A model generated the notes under the pieces. It ran no database searches and was not told the DNA's origin. It was given only the letters and a program-made list of their open reading frames with translations. From Streptomyces sp. TP-A0874 (lineage in GTDB: Bacteria; Actinomycetota; Actinomycetes; Streptomycetales; Streptomycetaceae), in NCBI RefSeq assembly GCF_001748085.1, contig NZ_BBZK01000015.1:1-64000 (forward strand): DNA of 64,000 bases. Reading direction: 5' to 3'. The position numbers were made by a program, and so were the translations under genes. Below are positions 1 through 8,157 of this stretch, in pieces. How positions within the stretch are numbered: position 1 is the stretch's first letter; the number at the start of each line of letters is the position of its first letter.

Positions 1-381
1 GACGTCCAGCTGGTCGGCGACCGCCCGGAGCATCCCGGCGATCTTCCGGCCCTGGGCGCGTTCGGGATAGCGGCCTCGCTCAAGCTGCTGCGAGACGCTC
101 TCCAGCACCGTGGTGAGGTCCTGGACGATCGAGGCCAGTTCGTCCGGTTTCCGCCGCTGGGCGGCGGCCACGGACGGCGTCGGGTCCAGCACGGTCACCG
201 AGAGGGCCTGGTCACCGCGGTGCCCTGCGACCACGCCGAACTCGACCCGCTGACCCGGCTTCAGCGTCTCGACTCCGGCCGGAAGCACCGAGGAGTGCAC
301 GAAGACGTCGCCGCCGTCATCACGGGAGAGGAAGCCGAAGCCCTTCTCGCTGTTGAACCACTTGACCTTGCCGGTAGGCAC
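1..381 (-). CDS. Cold-shock domain protein, long form (stop codon just outside the window)
   Basis: This is a single-strand nucleic-acid-binding cold-shock protein, presumably an RNA chaperone. The N-terminus starts PTGKVKWFNSEKGFGFLS and carries the RNP1-like KGFGF and RNP2-like VFVHS motifs within about the first 67 residues. A further 60-residue tail has the sequence KPDELASIVQDL and ends ADQLDV. The GTG start at 381 gives exactly 127 codons before the window edge, and the usual family length is about 127 residues, so only the stop codon is missing. The tail distinguishes it from the 67-residue CspA type at 37669-37872. The upstream region contains an 18-bp inverted repeat at 467-541. Confidence 0.9.
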   Translation of the reverse strand, partial: MPTGKVKWFNSEKGFGFLSRDDGGDVFVHSSVLPAGVETLKPGQRVEFGVVAGHRGDQALSVTVLDPTPSVAAAQRRKPDELASIVQDLTTVLESVSQQLERGRYPERAQGRKIAGMLRAVADQLDV

Positions 382-466
382 GTCCGTCCTCGTCCTCGTC
401 CTCGTCGGGCCCATGGGAGACACAAACAGCTCCGAAGAGCGTTAGAGCGGTCCGCAGACCCGCCCC

Positions 467-541
467 GGGTTCCGCACAGAACGGCCGCCCGACCCGCGCT
501 CCGGTGGAGCACGCTTCGGACGCCCGTTCTGTGCGGAACCC
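467..541. repeat. Large inverted repeat between cold-shock gene and membrane-protein gene
   Basis: GGGTTCCGCACAGAACGG at 467-484 is perfectly complementary to 524-541, enclosing 39 bases. That loop contains its own small hairpin, GCTCC-GGT-GGAGC. It lies about 85 bases upstream of the cold-shock start and about 105 bases upstream of the membrane-protein start. It could be a regulator site, a folded 5' leader or a short mobile palindrome; the sequence does not decide. Confidence 0.6.
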
Positions 542-646
542 TAAGGCTAATGATCGCGCACCCGGTGACAAGGTGTCGCCGGATGGCTCCCGTCTGTTCG
601 CGGTGTCCCCGCGTCCGAGGACCCCATCCGGATCTACCCTGGTCCG

Positions 647-913
647 GTGAGCGGTGAAACCCCGGCGAGCAGCGCCGGACCAGGCGACCGGCTGGTGCTG
701 GTCGGCGCGGTCATCTTCCTGGTGGGGGCAGTCGCCACCGTGGTCACCGTGGCACCGCTGTTCCTGGGGGTCGCTCCGCTGCCGATCGCCGCCTACCTGA
801 TGAGCATGCTGATGGCCCTGGGATTCCTCCTCGCCGGAGCCGGATTCCTGCGGTCGATCGCCGCCCAGCGGCACCGGGACGGCTCGGAGCCGCCCACTCC
901 CGGCCCCCGGTGA
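647..913 (+). CDS. Small two-helix membrane protein
   Basis: An 88-residue protein that I do not recognise beyond its type. It has two hydrophobic stretches, at about residues 17-40 and 45-70, joined by a short APLPI loop, and a basic, proline-containing C-terminal tail after AAQRHRD. The GTG start at 647 lacks a clear Shine-Dalgarno sequence. The next gene runs convergently, its stop lying 30 bases further on. It is probably a conserved streptomycete integral membrane protein of unknown role. Confidence 0.6.
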   Translation: MSGETPASSAGPGDRLVLVGAVIFLVGAVATVVTVAPLFLGVAPLPIAAYLMSMLMALGFLLAGAGFLRSIAAQRHRDGSEPPTPGPR

Positions 914-943
914 GGCCCCGGGCCCCGCGGACGCCGCTCGGCC

Positions 944-1561
944 CTACCGCTCACCGTGCCCGGCCAGCCACCGGGGGAAGGCGGTCAGATCCGGCAGCAC
1001 CACGTCGGCGCCCGCGGCGCGCAGTTCCTCCGCGGTGCAGGGCCCGGTCGGGACCGCCACCGAGAGCGCCCCGGCCGTCCGGGCCCCGCGCACATCCCCG
1101 GTGTGGTCCCCCACGTACACCGAGGCCCCGTACTCCCGCAGCGCCTCCCCCTTGGCCTCCGCCCAGAGCCAGCCGATGACGGCGTCCGGCTCGATGCCCA
1201 CGTGGCTGAGGTGGAGTTCGGCGTTGGGCTGGTGCTTCGCGGTGACCACGATCACCCTGCCGCCCGCCCGCCGTACCGATTCGACGGCCTCCCGGGCCCC
1301 GGGAAGGGGCGGCGAGGGGCTGATGGCGTGGCGGGGGTAGATCGCCCGGTACCGGTCGCCCACCTCCTCGATCCGCTCGTCGGGGAACCAGTGGGCGAGT
1401 TCCTGTTCCAGCGGCGGCCCGAGCCGGGAGACGGCGAGGTCGGCGTCGATATGCGTGCCGGTCTCCGCGGACAACGCCCGGTAGGCCGCCCGGATGCCGG
1501 GCCGTGAGTCGATGAGCGTCATGTCGAGGTCGAAGCCGACCGTCAGCGCAGGTATTGCCAC
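944..1561 (-). CDS. HAD-superfamily phosphatase
   Basis: This 205-residue protein is a haloacid-dehalogenase-type hydrolase, probably a phosphoglycolate-phosphatase-like small-molecule phosphatase. Motif I is FDLDMTLID near residue 10, with both aspartates present. Motif II is the threonine of VIVVTAKHQ near residue 103. Motif III is the lysine of the WAEAKGEALRE stretch. Motif IV is VYVGDHTGDV near residue 150. The helical cap between motifs I and II is of subfamily I type. The GTG at 1561 is the only upstream in-frame start, and its GGAGG sits almost against it. It diverges from the siderophore importer, so the two promoters share about 100 bases that include an iron box. Confidence 0.85.
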   Translation of the reverse strand: MAIPALTVGFDLDMTLIDSRPGIRAAYRALSAETGTHIDADLAVSRLGPPLEQELAHWFPDERIEEVGDRYRAIYPRHAISPSPPLPGAREAVESVRRAGGRVIVVTAKHQPNAELHLSHVGIEPDAVIGWLWAEAKGEALREYGASVYVGDHTGDVRGARTAGALSVAVPTGPCTAEELRAAGADVVLPDLTAFPRWLAGHGER

Positions 1562-1588
1562 ACCTCCATTCTGCCGGACCCCACCCCG

Positions 1589-1607
1589 TACACTTAGGCT
1601 CGCCTAA
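1589..1607. promoter_or_regulatory. Iron box (IdeR/DmdR1-type operator)
   Basis: The 14-bp palindrome TTAGGCTCGCCTAA at 1594-1607 forms the core of a 19-bp site that resembles the actinobacterial iron-box consensus (TTAGGTTAGGCTCACCTAA) closely in its right 14 bases. It lies 51 bases upstream of the first siderophore permease. The inference is repression of the importer by the iron-loaded DtxR-family regulator and derepression in iron starvation. Confidence 0.8.
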
Positions 1608-1658
1608 CTTCCACTCCGCTCACGGTGCGGAGACCGAGCCTCGCGTGGATGGGAGCCG

Positions 1659-2684
1659 ATGTCGGCCGTCGTCGCTGATCCCAGAGCGGCTCTGCTCCGC
1701 CGCCGCACCGCCTGGACGGCCGCCGCACTCCTCGCGCTGCTACTGGCCGTGGTGCTGAGCCTGGCCGTCGGCAGCCGTCAACTGGCCCCCTCCGAAGTAC
1801 TCGGCGCGCTGCTGCACGGCGGCTCCGGCGACGCCGCCCAGGTGGTCCGCGACCTCCGGTTGCCGCGCACCCTGATCGGCCTCATGGTCGGCGCGGCGCT
1901 CGCCCTGGCCGGCACGGTGCTCCAGGGCCTCACCCGGAACCCCATCGCCGACCCCGGCATCCTGGGGATCAGCCAGGGGGCGGCGGCCGGCGTGGTGCTG
2001 GCGATCGCCTTCGCGGGGGTCCACACCCTCGTCGGCTACGTCTGGTTCGCCTTCGCCGGCGCCGGTCTGGCCGCCGTGGCGGTGTACGCCATCGCCTCCC
2101 GGGGCCGCGGCGGAGCCAGCCCGGTGAAGCTCGCGCTGGCCGGCGCGGCCGTCAACGCCCTGCTGGTCTCGGTGATCCATTCGGTGCTGACCACGGACGC
2201 GGCGACACTCGACGAGTTCCGCTTCTGGAACGTCGGCTCGATCGCCAACCGGGACCCGGAGGTGGCCGCCCGGATCCTCCCCTTCCTGCTGGTCGGCGCG
2301 GTCCTGGTGGTGGCCTCGGCCCGCGGCCTGGACGCCCTGGCGCTCGGCGACGACGTCGCCCGGGGGCTGGGGCGGAACATCGCGGCGGTGCGGATCGTCG
2401 GCGGGCTCGGCGCGACGGTGCTCACCGGCGCCGGCGTCGCGGCCGCCGGCCCTATCGCCTTCGTCGGCCTCGCGGTACCGCACATCGCGCGGGCCCTGCT
2501 CGGCACCGACCACCGGTGGCTGCTGCCGATGGCCGCCCTGCTCGGCCCGGTGATGCTGCTCCTCTCCGACGTGGTGGGCCGGATCGTCTTCCCGCCGTCG
2601 GAGGTCCCGGCCGGGGTGACCACCGCTCTGCTCGGCGTGCCGTTCCTGGTCGCCCTGGTCCGGCGGAAGGCGGTGGCGGTGTGA
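1659..2684 (+). CDS. Ferric-siderophore ABC transporter permease (FecCD family), first subunit
   Basis: A 341-residue polytopic inner-membrane protein of the BtuC/FecCD family, which forms one half of the translocation pore. Family signatures include GAALALAGTVLQGLTRNPIADPGILGI near residues 80-110 and the C-terminal GPIAFVGLAVPHIAR region that couples to the ATPase. Around nine to ten hydrophobic segments are visible. Its stop overlaps the GTG of the second permease (GTGA), and the iron box lies just upstream. The four genes to 5671 therefore form one iron-regulated import operon. No siderophore synthesis gene is adjacent, so it may take up an exogenous siderophore or one made elsewhere. Confidence 0.92.
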   Translation: MSAVVADPRAALLRRRTAWTAAALLALLLAVVLSLAVGSRQLAPSEVLGALLHGGSGDAAQVVRDLRLPRTLIGLMVGAALALAGTVLQGLTRNPIADPGILGISQGAAAGVVLAIAFAGVHTLVGYVWFAFAGAGLAAVAVYAIASRGRGGASPVKLALAGAAVNALLVSVIHSVLTTDAATLDEFRFWNVGSIANRDPEVAARILPFLLVGAVLVVASARGLDALALGDDVARGLGRNIAAVRIVGGLGATVLTGAGVAAAGPIAFVGLAVPHIARALLGTDHRWLLPMAALLGPVMLLLSDVVGRIVFPPSEVPAGVTTALLGVPFLVALVRRKAVAV

Positions 2685-3778
2685 CCACCACCGTCTCCCG
2701 GCCCGCCTCCGCCGAGTCCGCCGTCCGGCCGTTCCAGCCGGCCGGCCACCACACGCTCCGGGTGCGGCGCGCGTCGTTCCTGCTGCACCGCAGATCGGCG
2801 GCGGTCACCGCCGGGCTCGGGGTGCTGCTGGCGCTGGCCGCTCTCGGCTACCTCTGCGCCGGCGAGACGGCGGTGGCTCCGCAGGAGGCCCTGAAGGCGG
2901 TGCTCGGCCAGCCGTCCGAGGCGGACTTCGTGGTCGGCACCCTCCGACTGCCCCGGCTGGTGGTGGGCGTGCTGGTCGGCGCGGCCTTCGGCCTGTCCGG
3001 CGCGCTGATCCAGACCGTCGCCCGGAACCCGCTGGCCAGCCCCGACATCATCGGGGTCAGCCACGGCGCCGGAGCGCTCACCGTCGGCGCGATGACCTTC
3101 GGCGTCACCTCCTACACCGTCCTGCCCTATCTCTCCGTCCTCGGCGGCCTCACCGCCGCCGCCCTCGTCTACCTCTTCGCCTGGCGCGGGGGGCTGCACG
3201 CCGGCCGGTTCGTGCTCATCGGCATCGGCTTCGCGATCGCACTGCGCTCGATCACCCAGCTGTTCCTCACCAAGGGCGACCAGCAGATCGCCCTCCAGGC
3301 CCAGGTGTGGCTGACCGGCTCGCTGAACGGGCGCGGCTGGGACGAGGCCGGCCCACTCGGGTGGACGCTGCTGCTCCTGCTGCCGTGGCTGGTGTGGGCC
3401 GGCCGGGCCCAGCGCCGGGTCGCCATGGACGACGACACCGCCACCGCGCTCGGGGCGCGCCTCGCCCCGACCCGCCTGGGCCTGGTGCTGATCGGCGTGG
3501 TCCTCGCCTCGGTCGCGACCGGCATGGCCGGCCCGGTCGACTTCGTGGCGCTGCTCGCCCCGCAGATCGCCCGGCGCACCGCGCGAACAGCCCAGATCCC
3601 CCTGGCGGGGGCCGCGTTGACCGGAGCGCTGATCGTCGTCCTCGCCGACCTGCTGGCCCGGGTGCTGCTCGCCCCCACCGAACTGCCCGCCGGTGTGCTG
3701 ACCGCCGCCGTCGGGGCGCCGTATCTGATCTGGCTCATCGTGCAGAGCCGCAGCCGCCGAATCGGAGGGACAGCGTGA
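2681..3778 (+). CDS. Ferric-siderophore ABC transporter permease (FecCD family), second subunit
   Basis: A 365-residue FecCD-family permease that partners the preceding one to form a heterodimeric pore. The start is the GTG at 2681, overlapping the upstream stop by four bases and implying translational coupling. It begins MTTTVSRPASAES, followed by a cytoplasmic leader of about 45 residues before the first helix. Family motifs are visible: GAAFGLSGALIQTVARNPLASPDIIGVSHGAGA in the first half and GPVDFVALLAPQIAR in the second. The downstream ATPase again overlaps by four bases at 3775. Confidence 0.92.
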   Translation: MTTTVSRPASAESAVRPFQPAGHHTLRVRRASFLLHRRSAAVTAGLGVLLALAALGYLCAGETAVAPQEALKAVLGQPSEADFVVGTLRLPRLVVGVLVGAAFGLSGALIQTVARNPLASPDIIGVSHGAGALTVGAMTFGVTSYTVLPYLSVLGGLTAAALVYLFAWRGGLHAGRFVLIGIGFAIALRSITQLFLTKGDQQIALQAQVWLTGSLNGRGWDEAGPLGWTLLLLLPWLVWAGRAQRRVAMDDDTATALGARLAPTRLGLVLIGVVLASVATGMAGPVDFVALLAPQIARRTARTAQIPLAGAALTGALIVVLADLLARVLLAPTELPAGVLTAAVGAPYLIWLIVQSRSRRIGGTA

Positions 3779-4623
3779 CCGCACCGACCCGCCCGACGAC
3801 CGAAACGGCCGCCCGGCTCGCCGCACGCGACCTGACACTCGCCTATGAGGACCGCACCGTCGTCGACGGACTCGACCTGGCGGTCCCGCCGGGAGAGGTC
3901 ACGGTCATCGTGGGCCCGAACGCCTGCGGCAAGTCGACGCTGCTGCGGGCCCTGGGACGGCTGCTGAAGCCGAGGCGCGGGGCGGTGCTGCTGGACGGCA
4001 CCGAGCTGAGCCGACTGCCGACCAGGAACATCGCGCAGTCCCTCGGGCTGCTGCCGCAGTCACCGGTCGCCCCCGAGGCGATCACCGTCGCCGACCTGGT
4101 GGCCCGGGGCCGGCAGCCGCACCAGCGCTGGTGGCAGCAGTGGTCGCCGGAGGACGAGCGGGCGGTCGGCGAGGCCATGGAGCGCACGGACGTGGCGCGG
4201 CTGGCCGACCGGCCGGTCGACGAACTCTCCGGCGGGCAGCGGCAGCGGGTCTGGATCGCGATGGCGCTCGCCCAGGAAACCGAACTGCTGCTCCTCGACG
4301 AGCCGACCACCTACTTGGACATCGCCCACCAGGTCGAGGTGCTGGACCTGGTCCGGCAGCTCAACCACGAACGGGGGCGCACCGTGGTGGCGGTGCTGCA
4401 CGACCTCAACCAGGCCTGCCGGTACGCGGGGCACCTGGTGGCGATGAAGGACGGCCGGATCGTCGCCCAGGGCGAACCGGCGAAGACCGTCACCGAGGAA
4501 CTCGTGCGGGAGGTCTTCGGACTCAGCTCGGTCGTCGTCCCCGACCCGGTGACCGGAGGCCCGCTGGTGGTGCCGGGCAGTCCCTGGCACGCCCCTTCCG
4601 ACACCGGCGCCCAGACTCCGTAG
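3775..4623 (+). CDS. Ferric-siderophore ABC transporter ATP-binding protein (FepC-like)
   Basis: This 282-residue ATPase powers the two permeases from the cytoplasmic side. The Walker A is GPNACGKST, a variant common in FepC-type ATPases. The Q-loop is LLPQSP, the signature motif is LSGGQRQR, the Walker B is LLLLDEPTTYLD, and the H-loop histidine lies in VLHDLNQ. The GTG start overlaps the upstream stop. The C-terminal part after about residue 225 is the short EVFGL regulatory extension of iron-type ATPases. Confidence 0.94.
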   Translation: MTAPTRPTTETAARLAARDLTLAYEDRTVVDGLDLAVPPGEVTVIVGPNACGKSTLLRALGRLLKPRRGAVLLDGTELSRLPTRNIAQSLGLLPQSPVAPEAITVADLVARGRQPHQRWWQQWSPEDERAVGEAMERTDVARLADRPVDELSGGQRQRVWIAMALAQETELLLLDEPTTYLDIAHQVEVLDLVRQLNHERGRTVVAVLHDLNQACRYAGHLVAMKDGRIVAQGEPAKTVTEELVREVFGLSSVVVPDPVTGGPLVVPGSPWHAPSDTGAQTP

Positions 4624-4681
4624 AACCACCGTCCGCCCACCGGAGGCCGTCACGGCCACACACCAGAGAGGTGTTCCAGAC

Positions 4682-5671
4682 ATGTTCGCTCATCACACTC
4701 CCCGCACCGGCCTCCGTCGGCGGGCGGCCACCGCGACGGCCACCGCACTCGTCGGCTGCCTGGCGCTGACCGCCTGCGGCGCCGACTCCGGATCCGACGA
4801 GGCGAACGGCGGCGCCAAGGCCCAGCGCACCGTGAAGACGGCGATGGGCGATGTGCGGGTGTCCGAGGCGCCGCGGCGGGTGGTCGTGCTGGACACCGCC
4901 GAGTTGGACTCGGCGATCACCCTGGGCGTCAAACCCGTCGGGGCCACCAACGCGGGCACCAGTTCCGGTTTCCTCAGCTACCTGGACGAGGACGAGGTCT
5001 CCGGCGTCAAGAACGTCGGCACCATCGGCTCCCCCAACCTCGAAGCGATCAACGCGCTCAAGCCCGACCTGATCCTGAGCAGCAAGGTCCGGGACGAGAA
5101 GAACTACAAGAACCTCTCCCAGATCGCACCGACGGTGCTCACCGAGACCACCGGCTACCCCTGGAAGGAGAACTTCCAGGTGCATGCCGAGGCGCTCGGC
5201 AAGCAGGCCGAGGCGGAGAAGGTGCTCGCCGACTACGAGAAGCACACCCGGGAGGTCACCGAGGCGCTCGGCGGCGCCGACAAGGCCGGGGACACCGAGG
5301 TCAGCGTGGTCCGCTTCGTCGAGGGGGCCGACACCCGCCTGTACGGCGAGAAGAACTACATCGGCACCATCCTGGAGGACGTGGGCCTGGCCCGCCCCGC
5401 CATCACCGCGGAGGCGCCGGACGGCTTCGCCTTGGAGGTCAGCCCCGAGCAGATCGACAAGGGCGACGCCGACACGGTCTTCTACGCCACCTACGGCGAC
5501 CCGGACAAGGCCAAGGAGAAGCAGATCACCGGCGGTGGCCTGTGGAAGAACATGAAGGCGGTCAGGAACAGATCCGCGTTCCCCGTCGACGACGAGCTGT
5601 GGATCCAGGGCATCGGCTACACCGCCGCGGACAAGATCCTCGACGAGCTGCAGGAGAAGCTGACCTCCTGA
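4682..5671 (+). CDS. Iron-siderophore substrate-binding lipoprotein (FecB/FhuD-like)
   Basis: A 329-residue extracellular binding lipoprotein that delivers ferric siderophore to the permeases. The N-terminus has an arginine-rich n-region (GLRRRAATAT), a hydrophobic core and the lipobox LTAC, with the lipidated cysteine near residue 34. The mature part shows the two-lobe helical-backbone binding-protein pattern: RRVVVLDTAELDS, then NLEAINALKPDLIL in the first lobe, and SVVRFVEGADTRLYG opening the second. The start is 58 bases after the ATPase stop, so it may have its own ribosome loading. A bidirectional terminator follows. Confidence 0.93.
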   Translation: MFAHHTPRTGLRRRAATATATALVGCLALTACGADSGSDEANGGAKAQRTVKTAMGDVRVSEAPRRVVVLDTAELDSAITLGVKPVGATNAGTSSGFLSYLDEDEVSGVKNVGTIGSPNLEAINALKPDLILSSKVRDEKNYKNLSQIAPTVLTETTGYPWKENFQVHAEALGKQAEAEKVLADYEKHTREVTEALGGADKAGDTEVSVVRFVEGADTRLYGEKNYIGTILEDVGLARPAITAEAPDGFALEVSPEQIDKGDADTVFYATYGDPDKAKEKQITGGGLWKNMKAVRNRSAFPVDDELWIQGIGYTAADKILDELQEKLTS

Positions 5672-5676
5672 CCTCC

Positions 5677-5712
5677 GGCCCCCGACGACCGGCGGCGCCG
5701 GACGTCGGGGCC
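5677..5712. terminator. Bidirectional terminator between convergent genes
   Basis: GGCCCCCGACG at 5677-5687 pairs with CGTCGGGGCC at 5703-5712 with one bulged C, and the loop has an inner GC-rich stem. It sits between the stop at 5671 and the convergent stop at 5715, so it can serve both genes. No U-tract is present, which is usual in Streptomyces. Confidence 0.6.
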
Positions 5713-5714
5713 GC

Positions 5715-6842
5715 TCAGGCCCTGAGCCGCCGAGCCCGCCACACCAGGAAGAGCGCCGAAGCAACGGCCGCGGTGCGCAGCGCGACCGGCCAGGTGTCGA
5801 CGAGCACATCGGCCATCCCGCCCTTCGGGACCGCCTCACCCCAGCGGCCGTCGAACCGTCCCCACACCCAGACCAGGGCACCCGCCGCGACAAGGCCCGG
5901 CAGTCCCAGCACCGCCCACTTGGCCTCCGCCCGGGAGAGCCGGCGCGTGGCGTAGGCGATCAACCAGCCCGCCCCGAGGACCACCAGCGACCCCACGATC
6001 GCCCCGCTCACCAGGAGCGCGGCGGCGAGCAGCAGCAGCGGACTCATCGACCCGGAGCCGCGCAGCACCCGGCCCAGCAGGCCGCCCCCCGCACGGCCGG
6101 GCTCGGCCCACTCGCCCTCCTCGGCCTCAGCCGACCGCTCCGGTTCCTTCGCCCCCTTGGACGCCTTAGCGAAAGGATCCTGCGGCGGAGGGCGCAGCAT
6201 CTCCGGGATCTCGATGCCGCCCACGAACCCCGGCACCGCCTCCCCCGGACCGAACCGGGCCCCCTCCGTCCCCCCGAACGGTCCGGGCTCGACCCGCCAC
6301 CAGTCCACGTCGGCCGCTCCGCTGCCGACCTCGTCCTCCCCCGCCAGGTGCGGCGGGGCGGGGCCGTCCAGCGGCACGGTGGGAACGTACAGCGGGTCCG
6401 CCCCATCCGCTTCCCGCCCCTCCGGCGGCCCGCCCTTCTCCTTCACCGGGCGGTCAGGGCTACGCGGCCCCGGAACCTTGCCGGCCAGACCACCGAGCCG
6501 CCGCAGCAGCCCCAGCCGCTCCCGGGGGCTCGGCGGTCCCTGCGGTCCGGAGGGCGGCTCTTCCGCCTCCACCGGCCGGTGAACCGGCCGCGCGGGCTCC
6601 TGACCGTCATCGGCCACCCCGCCACCGGCCTTGCGCACCACCTCCTCGGGGGTGCCCAACTTCCCCAGGATCCGCTTGACGGCACCGGGGGTGTCGGAGG
6701 CACTGGACCGCTGCCGGTCGATCGTCTCCCTCAGCCCGGAGACGAGCCGCATCCGCTCAGCGGACGACAGCTGCTGTTGCTGCGCCAGGTCGCCGACGCG
6801 GCTCAGGTAGTCGTATACGAGCTGATCGCTTTCGATCCCCAC
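5715..6842 (-). CDS. Membrane protein with N-terminal HAAS/permease-prefix-like domain
   Basis: A 375-residue protein of unknown function. Residues 1-75 are soluble and helical (DYLSRVGDLAQ...LSSAERMRLVSGLRETI), resembling the cytosolic HAAS or permease-prefix domains that precede membrane segments in signalling proteins. Residues 80-265 are a proline-, acid- and glycine-rich linker of low complexity. From about residue 268 there are three hydrophobic segments, ending in the basic motif WRARRLRA. I chose the GTG at 6842 because homology-like sequence begins at GIESDQLVYDY and weak purine-rich sequence precedes it. The left arm of the large inverted repeat starts about 90 bases upstream. Confidence 0.6.
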   Translation of the reverse strand: MGIESDQLVYDYLSRVGDLAQQQQLSSAERMRLVSGLRETIDRQRSSASDTPGAVKRILGKLGTPEEVVRKAGGGVADDGQEPARPVHRPVEAEEPPSGPQGPPSPRERLGLLRRLGGLAGKVPGPRSPDRPVKEKGGPPEGREADGADPLYVPTVPLDGPAPPHLAGEDEVGSGAADVDWWRVEPGPFGGTEGARFGPGEAVPGFVGGIEIPEMLRPPPQDPFAKASKGAKEPERSAEAEEGEWAEPGRAGGGLLGRVLRGSGSMSPLLLLAAALLVSGAIVGSLVVLGAGWLIAYATRRLSRAEAKWAVLGLPGLVAAGALVWVWGRFDGRWGEAVPKGGMADVLVDTWPVALRTAAVASALFLVWRARRLRA

Positions 6843-6930
6843 GAAATCCCCTGCGGGTACGCGCTGTTGGTGGCCGCCGCCCCTGACGTTACCGGTCCCC
6901 GCCCACATCGGGGTGCGTACGGGGCCGACG

Positions 6931-7155
6931 TGCTGTTGCTGTTGCCGGGTGGGTGCGGGTTCTCGGTGGGTTGCTGTTGGTGGGGTGGGTGGGTGGTGCG
7001 GGGGCGGGTCCTGCGTGGGTGGGGGTGCCGCGACCGTCTATTTACGGGGCCGTGCGGGCCGGTCTTCCGGCTCTCTCGCCGTCCGCCCCGCAAATACACG
7101 GCAGCGTCTCGGCACCCCCACCCACTCCGGCCCCACCCCCTCCCGCCGTCTCCCC
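6931..7155. repeat. Left arm of a long inverted repeat
   Basis: About 225 bases that recur in reverse complement at 8158-8383. Two blocks are identical: 6982-7063 (82 bases) equals the complement of 8250-8331, and 7085-7142 (58 bases) equals the complement of 8171-8228. Between the blocks the arms differ, and the outer sixty bases match with scattered changes. The arm is itself palindromic: GTGGGTGGGGGTGCCG at 7015-7030 pairs perfectly with 7110-7125, and the pairing continues imperfectly inwards. The first part is G-rich (GGGGTGGGTGGGTGG). Confidence 0.9.
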
Positions 7156-7349
7156 GCTGGCCCACCGACTCCGGTCTCCTGCCGGTTTCCTCTCCGGCTG
7201 CCCTCCGCCGTTCCCGCCCGGTCCGCAGGGTCCTGCCAGGGGAAATGGGTCCGGAGAGAGGGGGCTAGCACCGATGAGATCTCCCGTCTGGATTTCCACA
7301 CTGGGGCCACCGACATGCTGACCGAGGGATGCTGAGCGGGGGTACGGCG

Positions 7350-8036
7350 ATGAGCCTGGCGACCGGCGAGTTGAGGGACAGACGTGCGAATCCAGGAAAC
7401 CCGGTCATTCTGGTGCTGCGAGGGGTCGTGTTGACTGGGCTGGCGATCGCGGAAGCCCTTCTGCTGCTGTGGGTCGCATTGGCCGCTTGTCTGGTATTCG
7501 TTTGGGGTCGGGGTTTACCTGCTGCCCGGGGCGTTGCAGACGGCGCGCAGGACACCGATCGGCAGCGCCGTCTGGCTCGCACCTGGTCCGGCGTCAGTGT
7601 GCCGGTCGTCCACCGCTCCGAGCGCGTGGAAAGGACCGGAGCCCCGGCTTGGCGGCGCGCGTTGGGGAAACTGACCGACGCTGAGACCTGGCGCGACCTG
7701 CTCAGGCTGCTGGTGAACCCCGTGGTCGGCCCGTTGCTGGCCTTCCTGCCCGCCGTCCTCGTCGTCGACGGCCTGTGGGGGCTGCTGATGCCGTTCTTGT
7801 GGGAGCCGGTGACCACTGCCTGGGACGGCGTGTGGTTCGCCTTCATCCCCGTCGGCGGTCAGACCACAGCGAACCTCGCAGCGGTGCTCGGCGTGGCGGA
7901 GATCGCCGTCGGACGCTGGCTGGTGCCCGGACGACTGCTGGGGGCGCACGGACGATGGGTCCGACTCATACTGGGCCGGGACCGGGAGGCCCGAGCCGCT
8001 GTCTCGACTCAGCGGGACGGGCTGCTCGTCAGCTGA
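7350..8036 (+). CDS. Solitary sensor-domain membrane protein
   Basis: A 228-residue polytopic protein similar in layout to the sensor domain found at the N-terminus of many streptomycete histidine kinases, here without any kinase domain. Hydrophobic segments lie at about residues 18-52, 116-150 and 165-190, and the middle contains the characteristic TWRDLLRLLVNP stretch before a helix pair. I prefer the ATG at 7350, which has GGGGG eight bases upstream, over the ATG at 7329, whose purine tract touches the start. The gene lies inside a long inverted repeat with no transposase or regulator, and its base composition looks slightly less GC-rich than its neighbours. The function is unknown. Confidence 0.6.
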   Translation: MSLATGELRDRRANPGNPVILVLRGVVLTGLAIAEALLLLWVALAACLVFVWGRGLPAARGVADGAQDTDRQRRLARTWSGVSVPVVHRSERVERTGAPAWRRALGKLTDAETWRDLLRLLVNPVVGPLLAFLPAVLVVDGLWGLLMPFLWEPVTTAWDGVWFAFIPVGGQTTANLAAVLGVAEIAVGRWLVPGRLLGAHGRWVRLILGRDREARAAVSTQRDGLLVS

Positions 8037-8157
8037 CTCGGTGTCCGAATGGCACGGTCGGAGGGATTTCAGGCGGCCGGTTGACGGAACGGCGCGATGA
8101 CGGCACGGATTCGTAGACGCGAACAGGCCGGGCTACGAGGGGGCTACCGGGGTGCCG

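Noticed and set aside
2036..3838. A 600-codon open frame antisense to the siderophore permeases
   Set aside because: It is a GC-skew shadow: the composition is Arg/Gly/Asp/Gln-rich without any fold, and the opposite strand encodes two clear FecCD permeases.
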